From Aquilaria yunnanensis (taxonomy: Eukaryota; Streptophyta; Magnoliopsida; Malvales; Thymelaeaceae): a DNA stretch of 64,000 nt. The position numbers and the translations under genes are program-made. The DNA is taken from NCBI GenBank assembly GCA_039654915.1, contig CM077597.1:25642001-25706000 (forward strand). Direction: 5' to 3'. Shown in pieces: positions 11,354 through 23,100 of this stretch (position 1 is the first letter of the stretch; every line of letters begins with the position of its first letter). The notes under the pieces are model-generated. The model did not search any database. It worked only from the letters and a program-made list of their open reading frames with translations, and was not told the origin of the DNA.

Positions 11354-12226
11354 TATGGCTGTAAATTTCAGGTTTAGGGGTTGGGTTCGGGTCAAAGCCC
11401 AAAATTTTCAAGCAACTTCTCTATCCAAAAAATGTAACCCAAACTGACCTAATTTATTGACTCAACCAAAACAGACCGTAACTTGAAAATATAGGGTTAA
11501 GGTGGGGTTACCTAACATCCATTGCCAATAGATATTTTCTTTGCTGTAAAGGCCAAGGGCGAGGAATGGAGGACAATGCGAGGGTGGTCGTATACATGAA
11601 GGATGATTCAATGGACAAGATGATGGGCAAACAACTCAATATAGTGGACAAACAACTTAAGATAGTGAGACCAAGGGATGACAAATGCGAGGTGATGGAG
11701 GACAAGAGCGGGGCGATGTCGATGGAGGGTGGTATGAGGGCAAGGCAATGTCGATGAAGGATGAGAGCGAGATGATGTCGATGGAGCTTGGGCGAGGGTG
11801 AGGGCAAGGTGAGAGTGGTGTGCGAAAGGCCTTGGTGAGGTGGTAAGGCTGAAGGCGGTGGCAAGTGGGAAGGCAAATGATGAACGGACAGAAGGGCCAC
11901 AGGCACACGACTACAAAAGGAAGCAGTAAGGTGAAAGTGAGTGAGAGTGGGTACGTGCTCTATAGACTAAAGGGGATTAGGTTTAGAGAGGTTAAGTTAC
12001 GGTTAGGGATTTATAGGTATGTAGGTGAGTTGGGCTAGGTTAGGTTACTGGGCTGGGATGGACATGGGATTTATTTTAGGTTTGACTAGAACCAGTCCTA
12101 TTTTAAATTCTTTAAATAGGGTCAGTTTCGGGTTGACCCAAATCATACTTATTTATTTTGCTGACTCAACCCTAACCTAAAAAATGGGGTCTAGTTTCAG
12201 GTTAGGGTTAATTTCTTCCACCCCTA
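11354..12226. mobile_element. Non-autonomous hAT-like DNA transposon
   Basis: This 873-bp insertion in the protease is flanked by the 8-bp direct repeat GATATGGA (11346-11353 and 12227-12234), the duplication length of hAT elements. The right end, read inward, is TAGGGGTGGAAG and the left end is TATGGCTGTAAA, an imperfect terminal inverted repeat. Inside the ends are words like GGGTTCGGGTCAAAGCCC and GGGTTGACCC, common in plant hAT MITE-type elements. The middle (11560-11960) is purine-rich and GC-richer than its surroundings, with GATGTCGATGGA repeated. There is no transposase. Confidence 0.75.
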
Positions 12227-14130
12227 GATATGGATATTCATTCATAAGTTCCTATGATCCTAGGTAGGCCAGTTTTAGCAACTACTGGTACATTAATTGA
12301 TATTTAGAATTATAAGCTAGTGTTGAAAATAGGGACAGAAGAAGCTACTTTTCATATTACAGATACTATGAAACACACTTTGAATAAAGATGATACTTGC
12401 TATTATTTAGATTCCATTGATGTCAAAATTTTTCATTGTCTTTAGGAAATTGCTTTAGAAGATCAACTAGAAGTATGCATTGCCCAATGAGAGGAGTTTA
12501 AAATTAATAACCATGATAAAAAAGAATTTTTGGCTTAATTGGAAGCTAAAGATAGCTTAGGTTGCTAAAAAGAAAAAGAAAGCATCATTCAAGGCATAGG
12601 GAAGAGGAAAATGTCCATCGAGGAACTACCAGATTTAGAATTGAAAAAGTTACTAGATCATTAATAATACGACTTTCTAGCTCTATATTTCACATCACCT
12701 GTGATCATTTTTACTATTTTAACTGAAGAACAAAAGAGGAAGTTGTTGGCGGTGCTATAGAAGTGAAAAGGAGCTATAACCTAGTTCATTTTCGATATAA
12801 AAGGGATAAACCCATCTTATTGCATGCACAAAATCCTAATGGAGGAGAACCACAAACTAGTGGTTCAACCGAAAAGAAGATTGAACTCGAATTTCAAGGA
12901 GGTGGTGAAAGTAAAACCAGTTAAATTATTGGATGTAGTGGTAATCTATCATATTTTAGATAGGATTTGGGTTAGCCTAGTAGAAGTTATGCCAAAGAAG
13001 GGAAGAATGATGGTTATATCAAACGGAAAGAATGAGCTTATTCCTATGTGAACAATTGCTGGACGGAGAGTATGTATTGATTACATGAAGTGGTTAGTCA
13101 ATCATGCTTGCTACTATTTTTTGGATGGTATGTCAAGTTACTTTTAGATTCCAATCGCCCTTAAGGATCAAGAGAAGTCTTGTGTCCCTAAGGAATGTTT
13201 GCTTAATGCAGAATGCCTTTTGGTTTATGCAATGCCCCTACCACTGTCTAGATATGCATGCTCGCAATTTTTGACGATTTTGTGGAGGATATCATAGAGG
13301 TATTTATGGATGACTTCTCTGTTCATGATGATTTATTTGATAAATGTCTTTAAAATCTAGACACAGCTCTAGAATGATGTGAAGAGACTAATTTGGTGAC
13401 CCATTGGGGAAAATGTCACTTTATAGTTCAAGAATGGATAATACTCATATAAAAAATATCTAGTAGGGTTATAGAGATCGATAGGGCCAAAATTGAAACC
13501 ATTTCTAAGCTACCTCCACCTTCTTTGGAAAAAGCCATTAAGAGTTTTCTTGTCCATGCAGGTTTGTATAGAATGTTTATTAATGACTTCTTTAAGATAG
13601 CAAAGCCAGTCGCTAAGTTCCTAGAAAAAGATGTTGCGCTCGATTTCAATGACAAGTGTATTTCTGCTTTCAATACTTTAAAAGAATGCTTGACTAACGT
13701 TCTTGTAATGGTATCTCCAAACTGGCCGCTTCTTTTTGAACTTATGTGTAATGCAAGTGATTGTGTAGTTGGACAGTTTTTGGTCAATGTAAAGATAGAC
13801 ATTTCCAACCTATATATTAAGCTAGCAAAACATTAACAAGTGGACAAGAAAATTTTACTACTATTAAGAAAGGAATGTTAGTTGTAGTATTTGCAATGGA
13901 CAAGTTCATGTTATATTTGATCCTATTTAAGCTGATCGTTTATACTGACCATTTAGCCTTCAAGTATCTGCTGAATAAGAATCATGTAAAGCCAACGTTG
14001 ATCCGATAGGTCCTATTGCTTCAGGAATTTGATTTGGAAATCTTAGGCAAGAAGGGTATAGAAAATTTAGCCATAGATAACCTTTCTAGGCTTGAAAATC
14101 CTGAAAGGGAGCTCGTTCAGGAAAACGATT
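12227..14130 (+). pseudogene. Element A pol: PR end, RT and RNase H
   Basis: The protease end carries VPMILGRPVLATTGTLIDI near 12250, with the ILGRP block conserved. A linker follows, then RT from about 12820 (HKILMEENHKLVVQPKRRLN). The catalytic loop EVFMDDFSVHDDLFDKCL near 13300 retains both Asp. RNase H follows: a thumb/connection segment (13525-13836), an AMDKFMLYL..LIVYTDH block near 13900 and LEILGKKGIENLAIDNLSRL near 14040-14090. In the last block the usual DHLSRL Asp/His pair has decayed to DNLSRL. Several stops and shifts are present. It is the counterpart of the minus-strand relic at 2745-5090. Confidence 0.8.
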
Positions 14131-15360
14131 TTAATGATGCATTTTTGGATGAGCATATTTATATGCTTAGTTTGAAGTTTCTTGACAAAACTTGGTTTGC
14201 TGACTGTGCCAATCATCTGGTATGCAGGAAACTACCCAAGGGCATGACATGTCAACAAAAAATAAGCTCATTTTTTAACTTAATTATTATTTTTATGATG
14301 AACTATTTTTGTATGGAATTTGTGCAGGTTAAATCATTCATTGATGTGTCAGCTATCTAGATATAGAAAGAATTCTTGAAAGCTATCATAAAGGTCTAGT
14401 TGGAGGAAGTTACGAGGGTAATGCCACAGCATGGAAGGTGTTAGAGTCTGGTTTATACTGGCCCAATCTTTTTAAAGAGACAAGTTGATATGCAGCTTAT
14501 AGTGATAGTTGTCAAAGTTCTAGAAATCTTTCTCGCAAATATGAAAAGTAGCAGCATGGCATTATGGTTTGTGAGGTCTTTGATGTTTGGGGATTTATTT
14601 TATGGGCCTTTTCACTTCACCTTTCAGAAATAGGTTTGTTCTAGTAGCTGTTGATTAGATTTCTAAATGGGTAGAAGCATAAGCATGGCCTACAAATGAT
14701 GCTGGGTACTTGGTACATTTCTTAGAAAGCTATTCACTTGATTTTGAACCCCAAGAGCTATTATTAGTGATAGAGGTTGCCATTTTTATAATACCCAATT
14801 TTAAAGGGTTCTTTGTAGGTTTGGAGTTACTCATTCAATGACTACTAGAGAAAGTAGTTAATGTTTCAAGAAAAATTGGTCTACTTAGCTAAATGATGTA
14901 CTCTAGGCATATAGAATAGCCTATAAAACACCTATTAGAACCACAACACATGGATTAGTCTATGAAAAGGCATGTCACCTCCTAGTGGAATTTGAGCATA
15001 AAGCATATTAGGCCATAAAGAATATTAACCTAATTTTGAGGGTACAGGTGAAAAAAAGGTTACAACAACTTATGAACGCAATAAATGATGACACTTAGCT
15101 TATGAGAATTCCAAGTTCTACATGGAAAGAGTAAAAAAATATTGTGACATTGGGATTAAGAAAGGAAAAGAATTCAAGCCTGGCGATTGGGTTGAGTTAC
15201 ATTACTCATCTAAGATTGTTCCCAAGTAAGCTTAAATCATATTGGTTTGGACCTTTCATTATAAAGAAGGTTTTTTTTCTTAGTGTTTTAGAGATCATAC
15301 ATCCACAGAAAATGAGCAATCAAGGTGACTGGTCATCATTTAAACCTGTATCCTAGAAGG
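14131..15360 (+). pseudogene. Element A integrase
   Basis: The start is a NDAFLDEHIYMLS.KFLDKTWFADCANHLVC segment as in Athila integrase entry, with YWPNLF near 14460 in the zinc-binding region. Core pieces follow: DVWGF near 14585, VAVD (as VAVDXISKWVEA) near 14645-14680 and ISDRGCHFYN near 14765. A C-terminal part near 15120-15350 has FKPGDWV-like and KSYWFGPFIIKKVF residues, the GPF block of the C-terminal domain. Multiple stops and frameshifts make it inactive. It would insert the cDNA into the genome. Confidence 0.7.
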
Positions 15361-16829
15361 GATATACTAAAAGTACACCAAGAAGACATCATCTTGACCT
15401 TACGATAAAGAAAGACAATGGCAATGCTTTGTTGACAATGTTAAACTAAGCAATTTATCGAAGGCAACCCACCTCTTTATAGTTAAAGTTTGTTTATTTT
15501 TTTGTTTACATCTACCTTGGAATCGTGCAGGATGAAAAAGCCATACGGAGTTTTTTTTAATCACCGGAATTGTGCAAACATAGTCAATAACACACCCATA
15601 TAACTAACCGTGTCTCGTAACTTGTCTTCTATCATGGTTTTTGTCATAACCGTGTTCCCAGCTGCGTAATTCATTACAGTTTTTAAGTTCTAGGGGCCAA
15701 ACATGGTCTTTTTCATAGCTGTGTTTATAGTTGTGCGCATCTAACACGGCAGTAGTTATAACCATGTTCATAGCTATGTTTGACTAAAGTTGAAAATTCT
15801 AGAGAGCAAACATTTGGAGACACACCCATGATTCAAAGTATGTTTAGCAAACATGGTCTTGGTGATGCTAGTGATTAACAATGTGTTTCACTGATGTTTT
15901 TGAACATTCTAAACTCCAAATTCTAAGCACAGTATTTGACATGACCATGTTTATAAATGTGTTTAACCAACAAGGTTAGGTACACGCCCATGTTTTTGCT
16001 CATCTTAACATGCTTTGATTCCAAATTTTGAGTTTTAGAAGCATAATACGGTTTGTAACACATCCATGAATTAAACCATGAAAACCAAACACGGCAGTGT
16101 GCATGCCTATATATGAAATCGTGATTCTTATTTTCATCGCACCTATTTAACATCCAACTAGCACACATGGTCTCTTACATGCCCTTGTAAGAAATTCATG
16201 CCTACCCTTAAATTTAAGTAAAATAGTCATGAACATGCCCATGTTCACATTTCTATTCGAACAAATTCACTTATAAATGGACTTTTCATTCTAGTTAATT
16301 AGCATTAGCCCAATTATTGGCTTTCTTGAGCCCTAAGTTGTATGGAAACCTCTGTTCTTGCTAGTTTTCACTACTCCATGGTATGCTTTTCCTTTTTCCC
16401 CTTAGTTTTAAGCTTCTTTTGATCACTGCTTGTGTTATTTCTTCCTGAAGAAATGGATTTGATGCGAGTAACTGTTAGGTTAGTGCAACACTTAATTGGA
16501 GATCATTGTTCTTCTTTCTTTGCTTGTAATTTACTTTTGACCTTCTAAATTAACCCTTGAATTTAGAATGTGATGTTGTTAAGGATTGATCACTCTTTCT
16601 AGCAAATTAGTGGCACATACAACTAGATTTTTCTAGCAATATCCCTACTTACTTATGTTACTAAGTACCTTTGATAACAAGGTGTTCAACACATGTTCCC
16701 AATGATTAAGCAAGTAACAATAATTGGTTTTCTCAAAATTTCAGGTCATGGAGTATTTGTAGGATTAAACTGACCATATTATAGAGAAGATTTCTACTCA
16801 TTTTGTCTCTTTTGAGTTTTATTCACCCA
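15361..16829. other. Element A spacer between IN and env-position ORF
   Basis: No gene is seen. From about 15580 to 16260 it contains many short, divergent occurrences of words such as AACACGG, CATGGTC and CATGTTCATAG with partial dyad symmetry. Similar words recur in the LTR start (19090-19270), in 6200-6680 and at 45670-45830. This is typical untranslated DNA of this element family. From 16380 to 16830 it is T-rich without motifs. Confidence 0.5.
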
Positions 16830-17445
16830 TGAGAGGTCCAAGGAGAGGGCGGTGATTTTCCAGCCATGCATTGATTATTTCATAGATCAACCAATAGAGA
16901 TTCATGACAGTGTACTTCACCAGGGCTGGGCGCAGCTTTGTAAGCCTTCTACCCTTTGCATCAATGATGCTCATGAGGGAGTTCTATGCCAACTAAGCCT
17001 ACAAAGCATTTTCTGTGAGGTTTCGATGACAGTGCCAATCAGGGAGCTAGAGTTTCTTGTGATTGTCATTGATATCCATACACATCTTAGTATTATCCAC
17101 ACTTACCGTTCTTATCCATAGCCTTCATCGAATAAGTTATTTCAACCTCTTTGCATATAGCTGGTGGATTGGATTACTGTTCTAGGTTGTACCTCTTATC
17201 TTCTTCCATCCTAGCTATATCCCATTGTGCACCCGTGGTTGGTCTTCCTTAATTAGTATTTGTACTGTCATACTCTTCCACCTACAGTCAGCCTGGAGAC
17301 AACATTCCTACTGCATGCCATCCTATTTGATCATTCTATTAGCGCCTGCCATCTTATCTTGCAGACTATTGAAAGTGCTATTCATGATTTGTCCCTTCCT
17401 ACGGTATTGCCCCAGCTAATCACAGAGCTCCTAATGGCTCAGTGA
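16830..17445 (+). pseudogene. Env-position ORF relic of element A
   Basis: An open stretch at 16852-17121 reads CIDYFIDQPIEIHDSVLHQG followed by WAQLCKPSTLC. After a frameshift near 16965, LMREFYAN.AYKAFSVRFR appears. An HRGW..L segment followed by VREFYAN is the hallmark of the plant ORF found 3' of integrase in Athila-type elements, often called env-like. Its role is unproven. The frame continues with a hydrophobic segment to about 17445. It has two or more frameshifts and stops. Confidence 0.6.
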
Positions 17446-18900
17446 ATCATATGCCCATATGAAGCAATTCACATTTTCTTCCTGCAATGACATGATGAGG
17501 ACGATGAGGACACTCTTAATGATGCCATGACTAATCTTGCTCTTATTTAGTGTTGATACTCTCATTGACACATTTTATCTTCATTAGATGATTGTGTGCT
17601 ACTTTGGTCTTTATCTGATCTTGAAATTACCTCAATTGTTACTGGAGCATTAGTTGTTCATTCCTTTAGTTGCCTTTATATTTCTGCTTTAGTACTTTTA
17701 TTTTGGGTTTCTATCAATATTTTTGTTTAATGATCATCTTTTTTGCTTCTTGGAAGCCATTCACTACTAAACCTAAGGCTCAATCAATTTTTATGGATAT
17801 CTTAGAACACCAACTTATGCATTAAGCAATAAAATTTTTTAGGGCTGTATTTGTTCCCATTACCACTCTTTTTTTTTTTCACTTTATCTTTTTCATGCTT
17901 ATACATTGAGAGCAATGTACACTTTTTTTTTCACTTTATTTTTATTGAATTACAAGAATTATTTAAAAGCTTGAAAATTTTTAGACCTTTTGAGCTAAAT
18001 TGGTTTCCAGTCATATTATTGAGCATGCTTTCTTTTATTGTTGGAGAGTGATTCTTAATTTGTTTTCTTGAGTTCTTAACTTGAAGATCAAGTAAGGGAT
18101 TCTTGAAATCTTTCACTCATGTGCTTAGTTGTTTTAGAAAATCTTTTTTCTATTCCTTGTTGAGCTAGTAGAAGAGGGTCTTTATAGGCTATTTTTGCAT
18201 CAATTTTTATTGTTTAGTACATTGTTCAAAATATGCTAACTTGTGAGTTTCTATGTTTGGAATTTTGGTAAATTTAGTTTATGGAAATATAGTTAATTGT
18301 TGAATGATGAATAAGAATAAATATTGAAATAAAGTTGTTACTCTATTATTTATTAGTATTGAAGTAGGTTGGGGTCTTCTCGAAGAGCAAAAGCCAACCA
18401 CAGCTTGAAAAGATGCTAGATTCATGAATATGATCTAAGATCGCCATGGATTGTGTTGATGAATAGATTTGGTATAGGTGATGCTTCTATATTGTACACT
18501 TGCTGTAATGTTTAGCAGCACATAAAAAAGATGCTTGAAAAAGAAGAAAAATGATTGAAATGTTCAATCAAATTACCTATTTCCATGGTTTTTATGGTAT
18601 GAACGGTGATGCATAATGAGCTTCAACATTGTGTGATTTATGCTTATTTACTTTGCATCAAAATTTGATTTTTGCCTTGAACTTCAATAGATGTGGGTTG
18701 CTATCTTGAGAATGAATTATTCCCATTAACTTGCTTTGTTTTCAAAGTATTAGATTGAAAGTGTTACATGGTTGGTGGTCTTGTTATTTTCTCAAGACTT
18801 TTAAAGTTTGAATCCTCCTCTCTATCTTTCTTTGCTCAATAGTATGCTTTTTTTTTCTTTTAATTTTCATTCTTAGCTTTTTTCTTATGGTCTACTTGAG
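17446..18900. other. Element A 3' untranslated DNA
   Basis: I see no gene here. It is AT-rich with long T runs (17865-17880, 17922-17930) and ends at the purine-rich tract before the 3' LTR. Short open stretches on both strands (17851-18116) are low-complexity and match nothing I recognise. Confidence 0.5.
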
Positions 18901-18941
18901 GGCAAGCAAAAGTTCCAATGTGGGGAAAAATTATTTTTCCT
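18901..18941 (+). promoter_or_regulatory. Polypurine tract region of element A
   Basis: GGCAAGCAAAAGTTCC followed by AATGTGGGGAAAAA resembles the conserved 'GAGGACAAGCAA...TTTGGGG' tract that precedes the 3' LTR in Athila/Tat elements. The LTR begins shortly after at TGATAATTG (18942). Confidence 0.65.
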
Positions 18942-20153
18942 TGATAATTGCCAATGTTTTTATGTGTTTTTAGTAAGAATTAGTGATTTATTAATTTATA
19001 TTTTATTTTCAATCTTCATTTCAACTCTATCTAAGTTAGGAATGATTTTGTCTGAATTTTGGAGTTGAATTACAAGTTTCGGTAGAAATTGGAGTAAACA
19101 CAGCTTCATACATGCCTATGTCAGTGTCAAGCATGCCCATGTTCGCCTTATGGCATGCAATGCTCATTGCCACACCCATGATCTAGACCATGCCATTAAA
19201 TGTTTCTAACTTCTACATTCTAGAGGAAGAACAAGGCCTTGAACACGGCCTTACCACAAATTGTGTTTGCTCGTTGGTAAGGTTTTATCGAGTTATTTCA
19301 GCAAAAAAATGAGAGAAGAAAATGAGAGAAAAGAGAGCCAAAAATACACAGAAGGAGAGTTTAGTTTTCACAGTAAAAGGCTGCCAGAGGTAGTTTAGAT
19401 GATCAATTCCAATTAGTTCGCATCAAAGTAGGAATTTCTTAGAGGAGAAGATTCAAGAGGTGGAGTCTTAAATTCTTAGTTTCTCTTTGTTTTTGTTGTA
19501 TTTCTTTCTCAGCATGTTTGGCTAATTTCTCTACTCATGCTTAAACTAGATGATCCCTAGGATGATATTGTGTTTATGATTACTTTTTGTTTAATATAAT
19601 TATGGTTTTCTTGTGATCTATCTAATGTGCTTTGTTTTGTTAATTAAAAGTAGCTAGCCTATTAATTCAATGTTGGATGATGAACATATGCAGGTAGTAT
19701 ACAGTATGTTTATTGTGGTTTACTATTGGGTAGAAGAGATATTATTTAGGAGTAATTAACAAGCATAACAACTCTATACCAGGGTGAAGCCTAGTAGTTG
19801 GATTGCAGAACTAGTGATAGATTCTTAGGATAAGACTAGATAGCTTCTCAGCGACTTAAGAATAAGGGTTAGTAACTATGACTAAGAGGATGATAATCTA
19901 TTTTTGATAGTACACAACGGTCCAAGTTAATCATATTCTTGTTAAACCAAGGTAAGAGTAATGTAATGGATTTCTAGGGTGATTAGTATCTAAGCATGAC
20001 ATATCTTGATTGTTGGTTGTTTGATTGCTTTCAGCTACTAGTAGTTAGTTATTTGCTTATTTTTCTTTCAGTACATTAGTTAGTTTAGTTTAATTCTTAG
20101 TTAATTAGCTAAACAAACCTCTTAACTGTCTGTTATATAATATGGTGATATTG
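18942..20153 (+). mobile_element. 3' LTR of element A, first part
   Basis: It begins TGATAATTG after the PPT and matches the 5' LTR from about 19395 on. It is interrupted at 20153 by element B. The TATTG at 20149-20153 is repeated at 34564-34568, where the LTR continues. The first ~450 bp have no plus-strand counterpart at the 5' end but match inverted fragments at 6120-6889. Confidence 0.8.
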
Positions 20154-23100
20154 TGTGAGGAATTGTCACAATAAATTCCCATTTAGTACTTTAATTAGGT
20201 AGATCATTTCTATCGACTACTCCAAACTCTTAATTAGGTCAGAATCAATCTTTATTCCCAGGATCTTTTGCTAAGATTTACCATGTAAATCCTAGCCACT
20301 TGCCTAGAGTTTAGCATTTACTTGAGAGTTAAGAAAAACATTTACCTAGTTCCAATAAAATACTTAGGTTTATTAAACTAAGATAATGATTTGGCAAGAT
20401 TTAAAGAAACATGAATAAAATTTGTGCGGCTGCATAAGAAAACATTTTAATGCTCATGCATGCACAAGTAATATATCATGCCAAACCATGGATAAAAACT
20501 ACACTCATATTAAGTAAATACTATGACAACACAATGTCTAAGCGTTTTGCCTATTAACCTAGGCAAATAATGTCATGGGTTAATAAACCTAACCCAAAAT
20601 AATAATAACACATACCATGGTTATGCTAAATCAAAGTTAATACCAGTAGGCCTCATACTAGCTACCACCACTGTGCTACAAAATATTCAGGACCCCAATG
20701 GTTGGGATGTCCACCTTTGCCCGTGAGAGAAAAACCCGAGCGAGGAGTGACCTAAGAAGTCCTTGGTCGACTAACTTGTTGTACAAGTCAAATAAGTTTG
20801 GAGTTAGACTTTGATCATGAGTATATCCAACATATGAAAAATGAACATGTAGTGTGTGCAAAATGTACCTATGAGAAACTAATAAACATGTATCAAATAT
20901 TCACTATGGATTATTTGGCTCCTGCACATTGTTATCTTCACATTAACAATAAGGGTAAATATATAAAATACATAGTAATCCATTCTAAAACAAACAATGC
21001 ATAATGACATCACGTATACCAATGCACACATTGCCATGCATGCATGAACCTTGCCCTTAAACTATATGAGCAGCCATGAGCTCTTATGGCATTAAGTATT
21101 ATATAATGATCAACATATCATGGCCTTTTCAGGATATGACTCCTGATACTTCACACACAAGCAAACATACCAACAAAGAAACAAACAAACAAAACAAAAC
21201 ACCTATTGTTTTGTTTTTGCCCTTGAGCATGCGTCCTTTTCATTTGCCCTTGAGCTTACCAGCTTTTGCTAGCTCAAAAATCCCTTATTGTATGCAGTAG
21301 GGTTTGACCATATTTTGTGCAGATCATAGTGCCCATAGATGTGTCTCACGCCTTTTTGGGCCCGTTGGCCTGATAGGCCCATGTATAAGCTTATTTATGG
21401 CACAAGTGTTGTTTGTGGCTTATGACTTTGCCTTGAGCTCCCCCTCATAGGTCATGCCTAAAGCGCAAACCAAGGCCAACCAGAAACCAAGGCCCCCAAG
21501 ATGTGCCCATGTGGCCCCCTAGGTGAGCACGCCCATGAGCATGCGAGTGTATGTGCATGCATACCCGTAGGCTCACCATTGTGCGCCCTTTAGGCATACA
21601 AGATTGTGTGCCCACCTGGGAACACCCGTGTGCACCTTAGCACACAGAATGCACCATGGTCCTAAGAACCCCAAAATATTCATGCACCTAGAAGGTAATG
21701 TCGCACACACACGTATTAAGCCCTTGAACTTGGTCACAACATATATACACCCAAACCGAGCCACAACTCTCTTGTGCTTCCCAAACCATAAAGGTTCAGC
21801 TACACTTATCTACCAAGCATCCAAGGCTTGGTTGATGCACCATTTTATAGCCTATGCACCAAGGACACCACCTATTGTCCAAACCAAGACCTAGGTCCAG
21901 CTTTAGTGCCACTTGAGCCCTTTTTGGCTTTATTGGCCACCCTGTGCTCTTTTTGCCCCTACCATTTGCCTTAACTTTCACCAAGCTAAAACATGGCTAG
22001 AGCTTCTCAAGGAAAGAAGGGCTAGAACACCTTACCCTTGTGTAGATTTCGCACTTGCAAACTCAAAAATCCACCTCCTACAAGCCTAGTCCTAGTCCTT
22101 TGGAGTTCTTTGTTTAACCATAGTAAATTAACCATATTATTAACATATTTTTTAGCCTAAGGGTAGCATCATTATTCAAGAACCAGAAAAAAAATGATAT
22201 ACCCCTTACCTTAAGAAAACAAACATTTAAATTTGTAGCTCCCTTCCTAGAAGCTCACCAGTTTTTCTTGTTTTCCCAAGCTTAACCTCACACAAAATCA
22301 TGGATTTTTTGTTGGCACCAAGGCCTCTAAACAAGGATGAACTAAGATTAAACAAAAACACATTCTCATCTCATAAACATACCAAAACTGTAGCAACCTT
22401 TTGGAGAAAATCGAACCCTTAAGCATTCGCTTGCAACACGTTCATTCTCCGCTTGATTTCTCACTTACAAGCTCTCCTTCTCTTATTTTTCTTTCATTTA
22501 TTTGGTGATTTTATGTTTTTTTTAGGGTTTAGGATGTGATGAATGAGCATAGGAATAAAATAAAATAAGTTTCTGGGTTTGGGGATGAATAGGGATGGAA
22601 ATTGGCTGAAAAGGTTAAAATGGCAGAGGATTAAGGCTTTTGCATAGTTAGTATTAGTTTAGGCTTCTTAACCAAGGGAAATAAGGCCTCTTCTATGGTT
22701 TTGGAAGCTTATTTTCTACCTCAAAACTAGGTTGCCTCATTCCCTATGTGGTAACCCTAGGCTGCCTGTAGTGGCCTATTGCCCAAGATTGCTAAGAATC
22801 CATTGAATTCTTGGGTTTTGGTTCGCAATTGTTGGTTTCTTTGCTTGTCGTAAAAGCTAATGCACGTGACCTAAGCTTCCTATCCTAGATACTAGCATTA
22901 AATAATGCATGAGTAGCTTTGGAATGGAAATTTAAACACAAAATAAAAAATTCAAAATAGTGCAGTACCGCACTTAAAAATAATAGTAAAACTAGCCAAA
23001 CCATAAACATGTTTTCTACAAGCAGCAACTCTATGTACATTATTCAGCCATATACATGAATCACAAACCAAAACATGAAAATAACCATCGTTGCTAGTGG

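Noticed and set aside
11508..11906. 132-codon Pro/Leu/Ser/His-rich ORF on the minus strand
   Set aside because: It is the complement of the purine-rich low-complexity core of the hAT-like element; composition alone explains the open frame and no domain is visible.
11940..12230. GGTTAGG/GGGTTAGG words as interstitial telomere repeats
   Set aside because: They are irregular, not in tandem, and fit the subterminal GGGTT-rich ends of hAT-like elements.
21604..21894. 96-codon plus-strand ORF in element B 3' LTR
   Set aside because: LTR-internal, low-complexity, and the matching place in the other LTR encodes a different, poorly aligned peptide (32567-32857).
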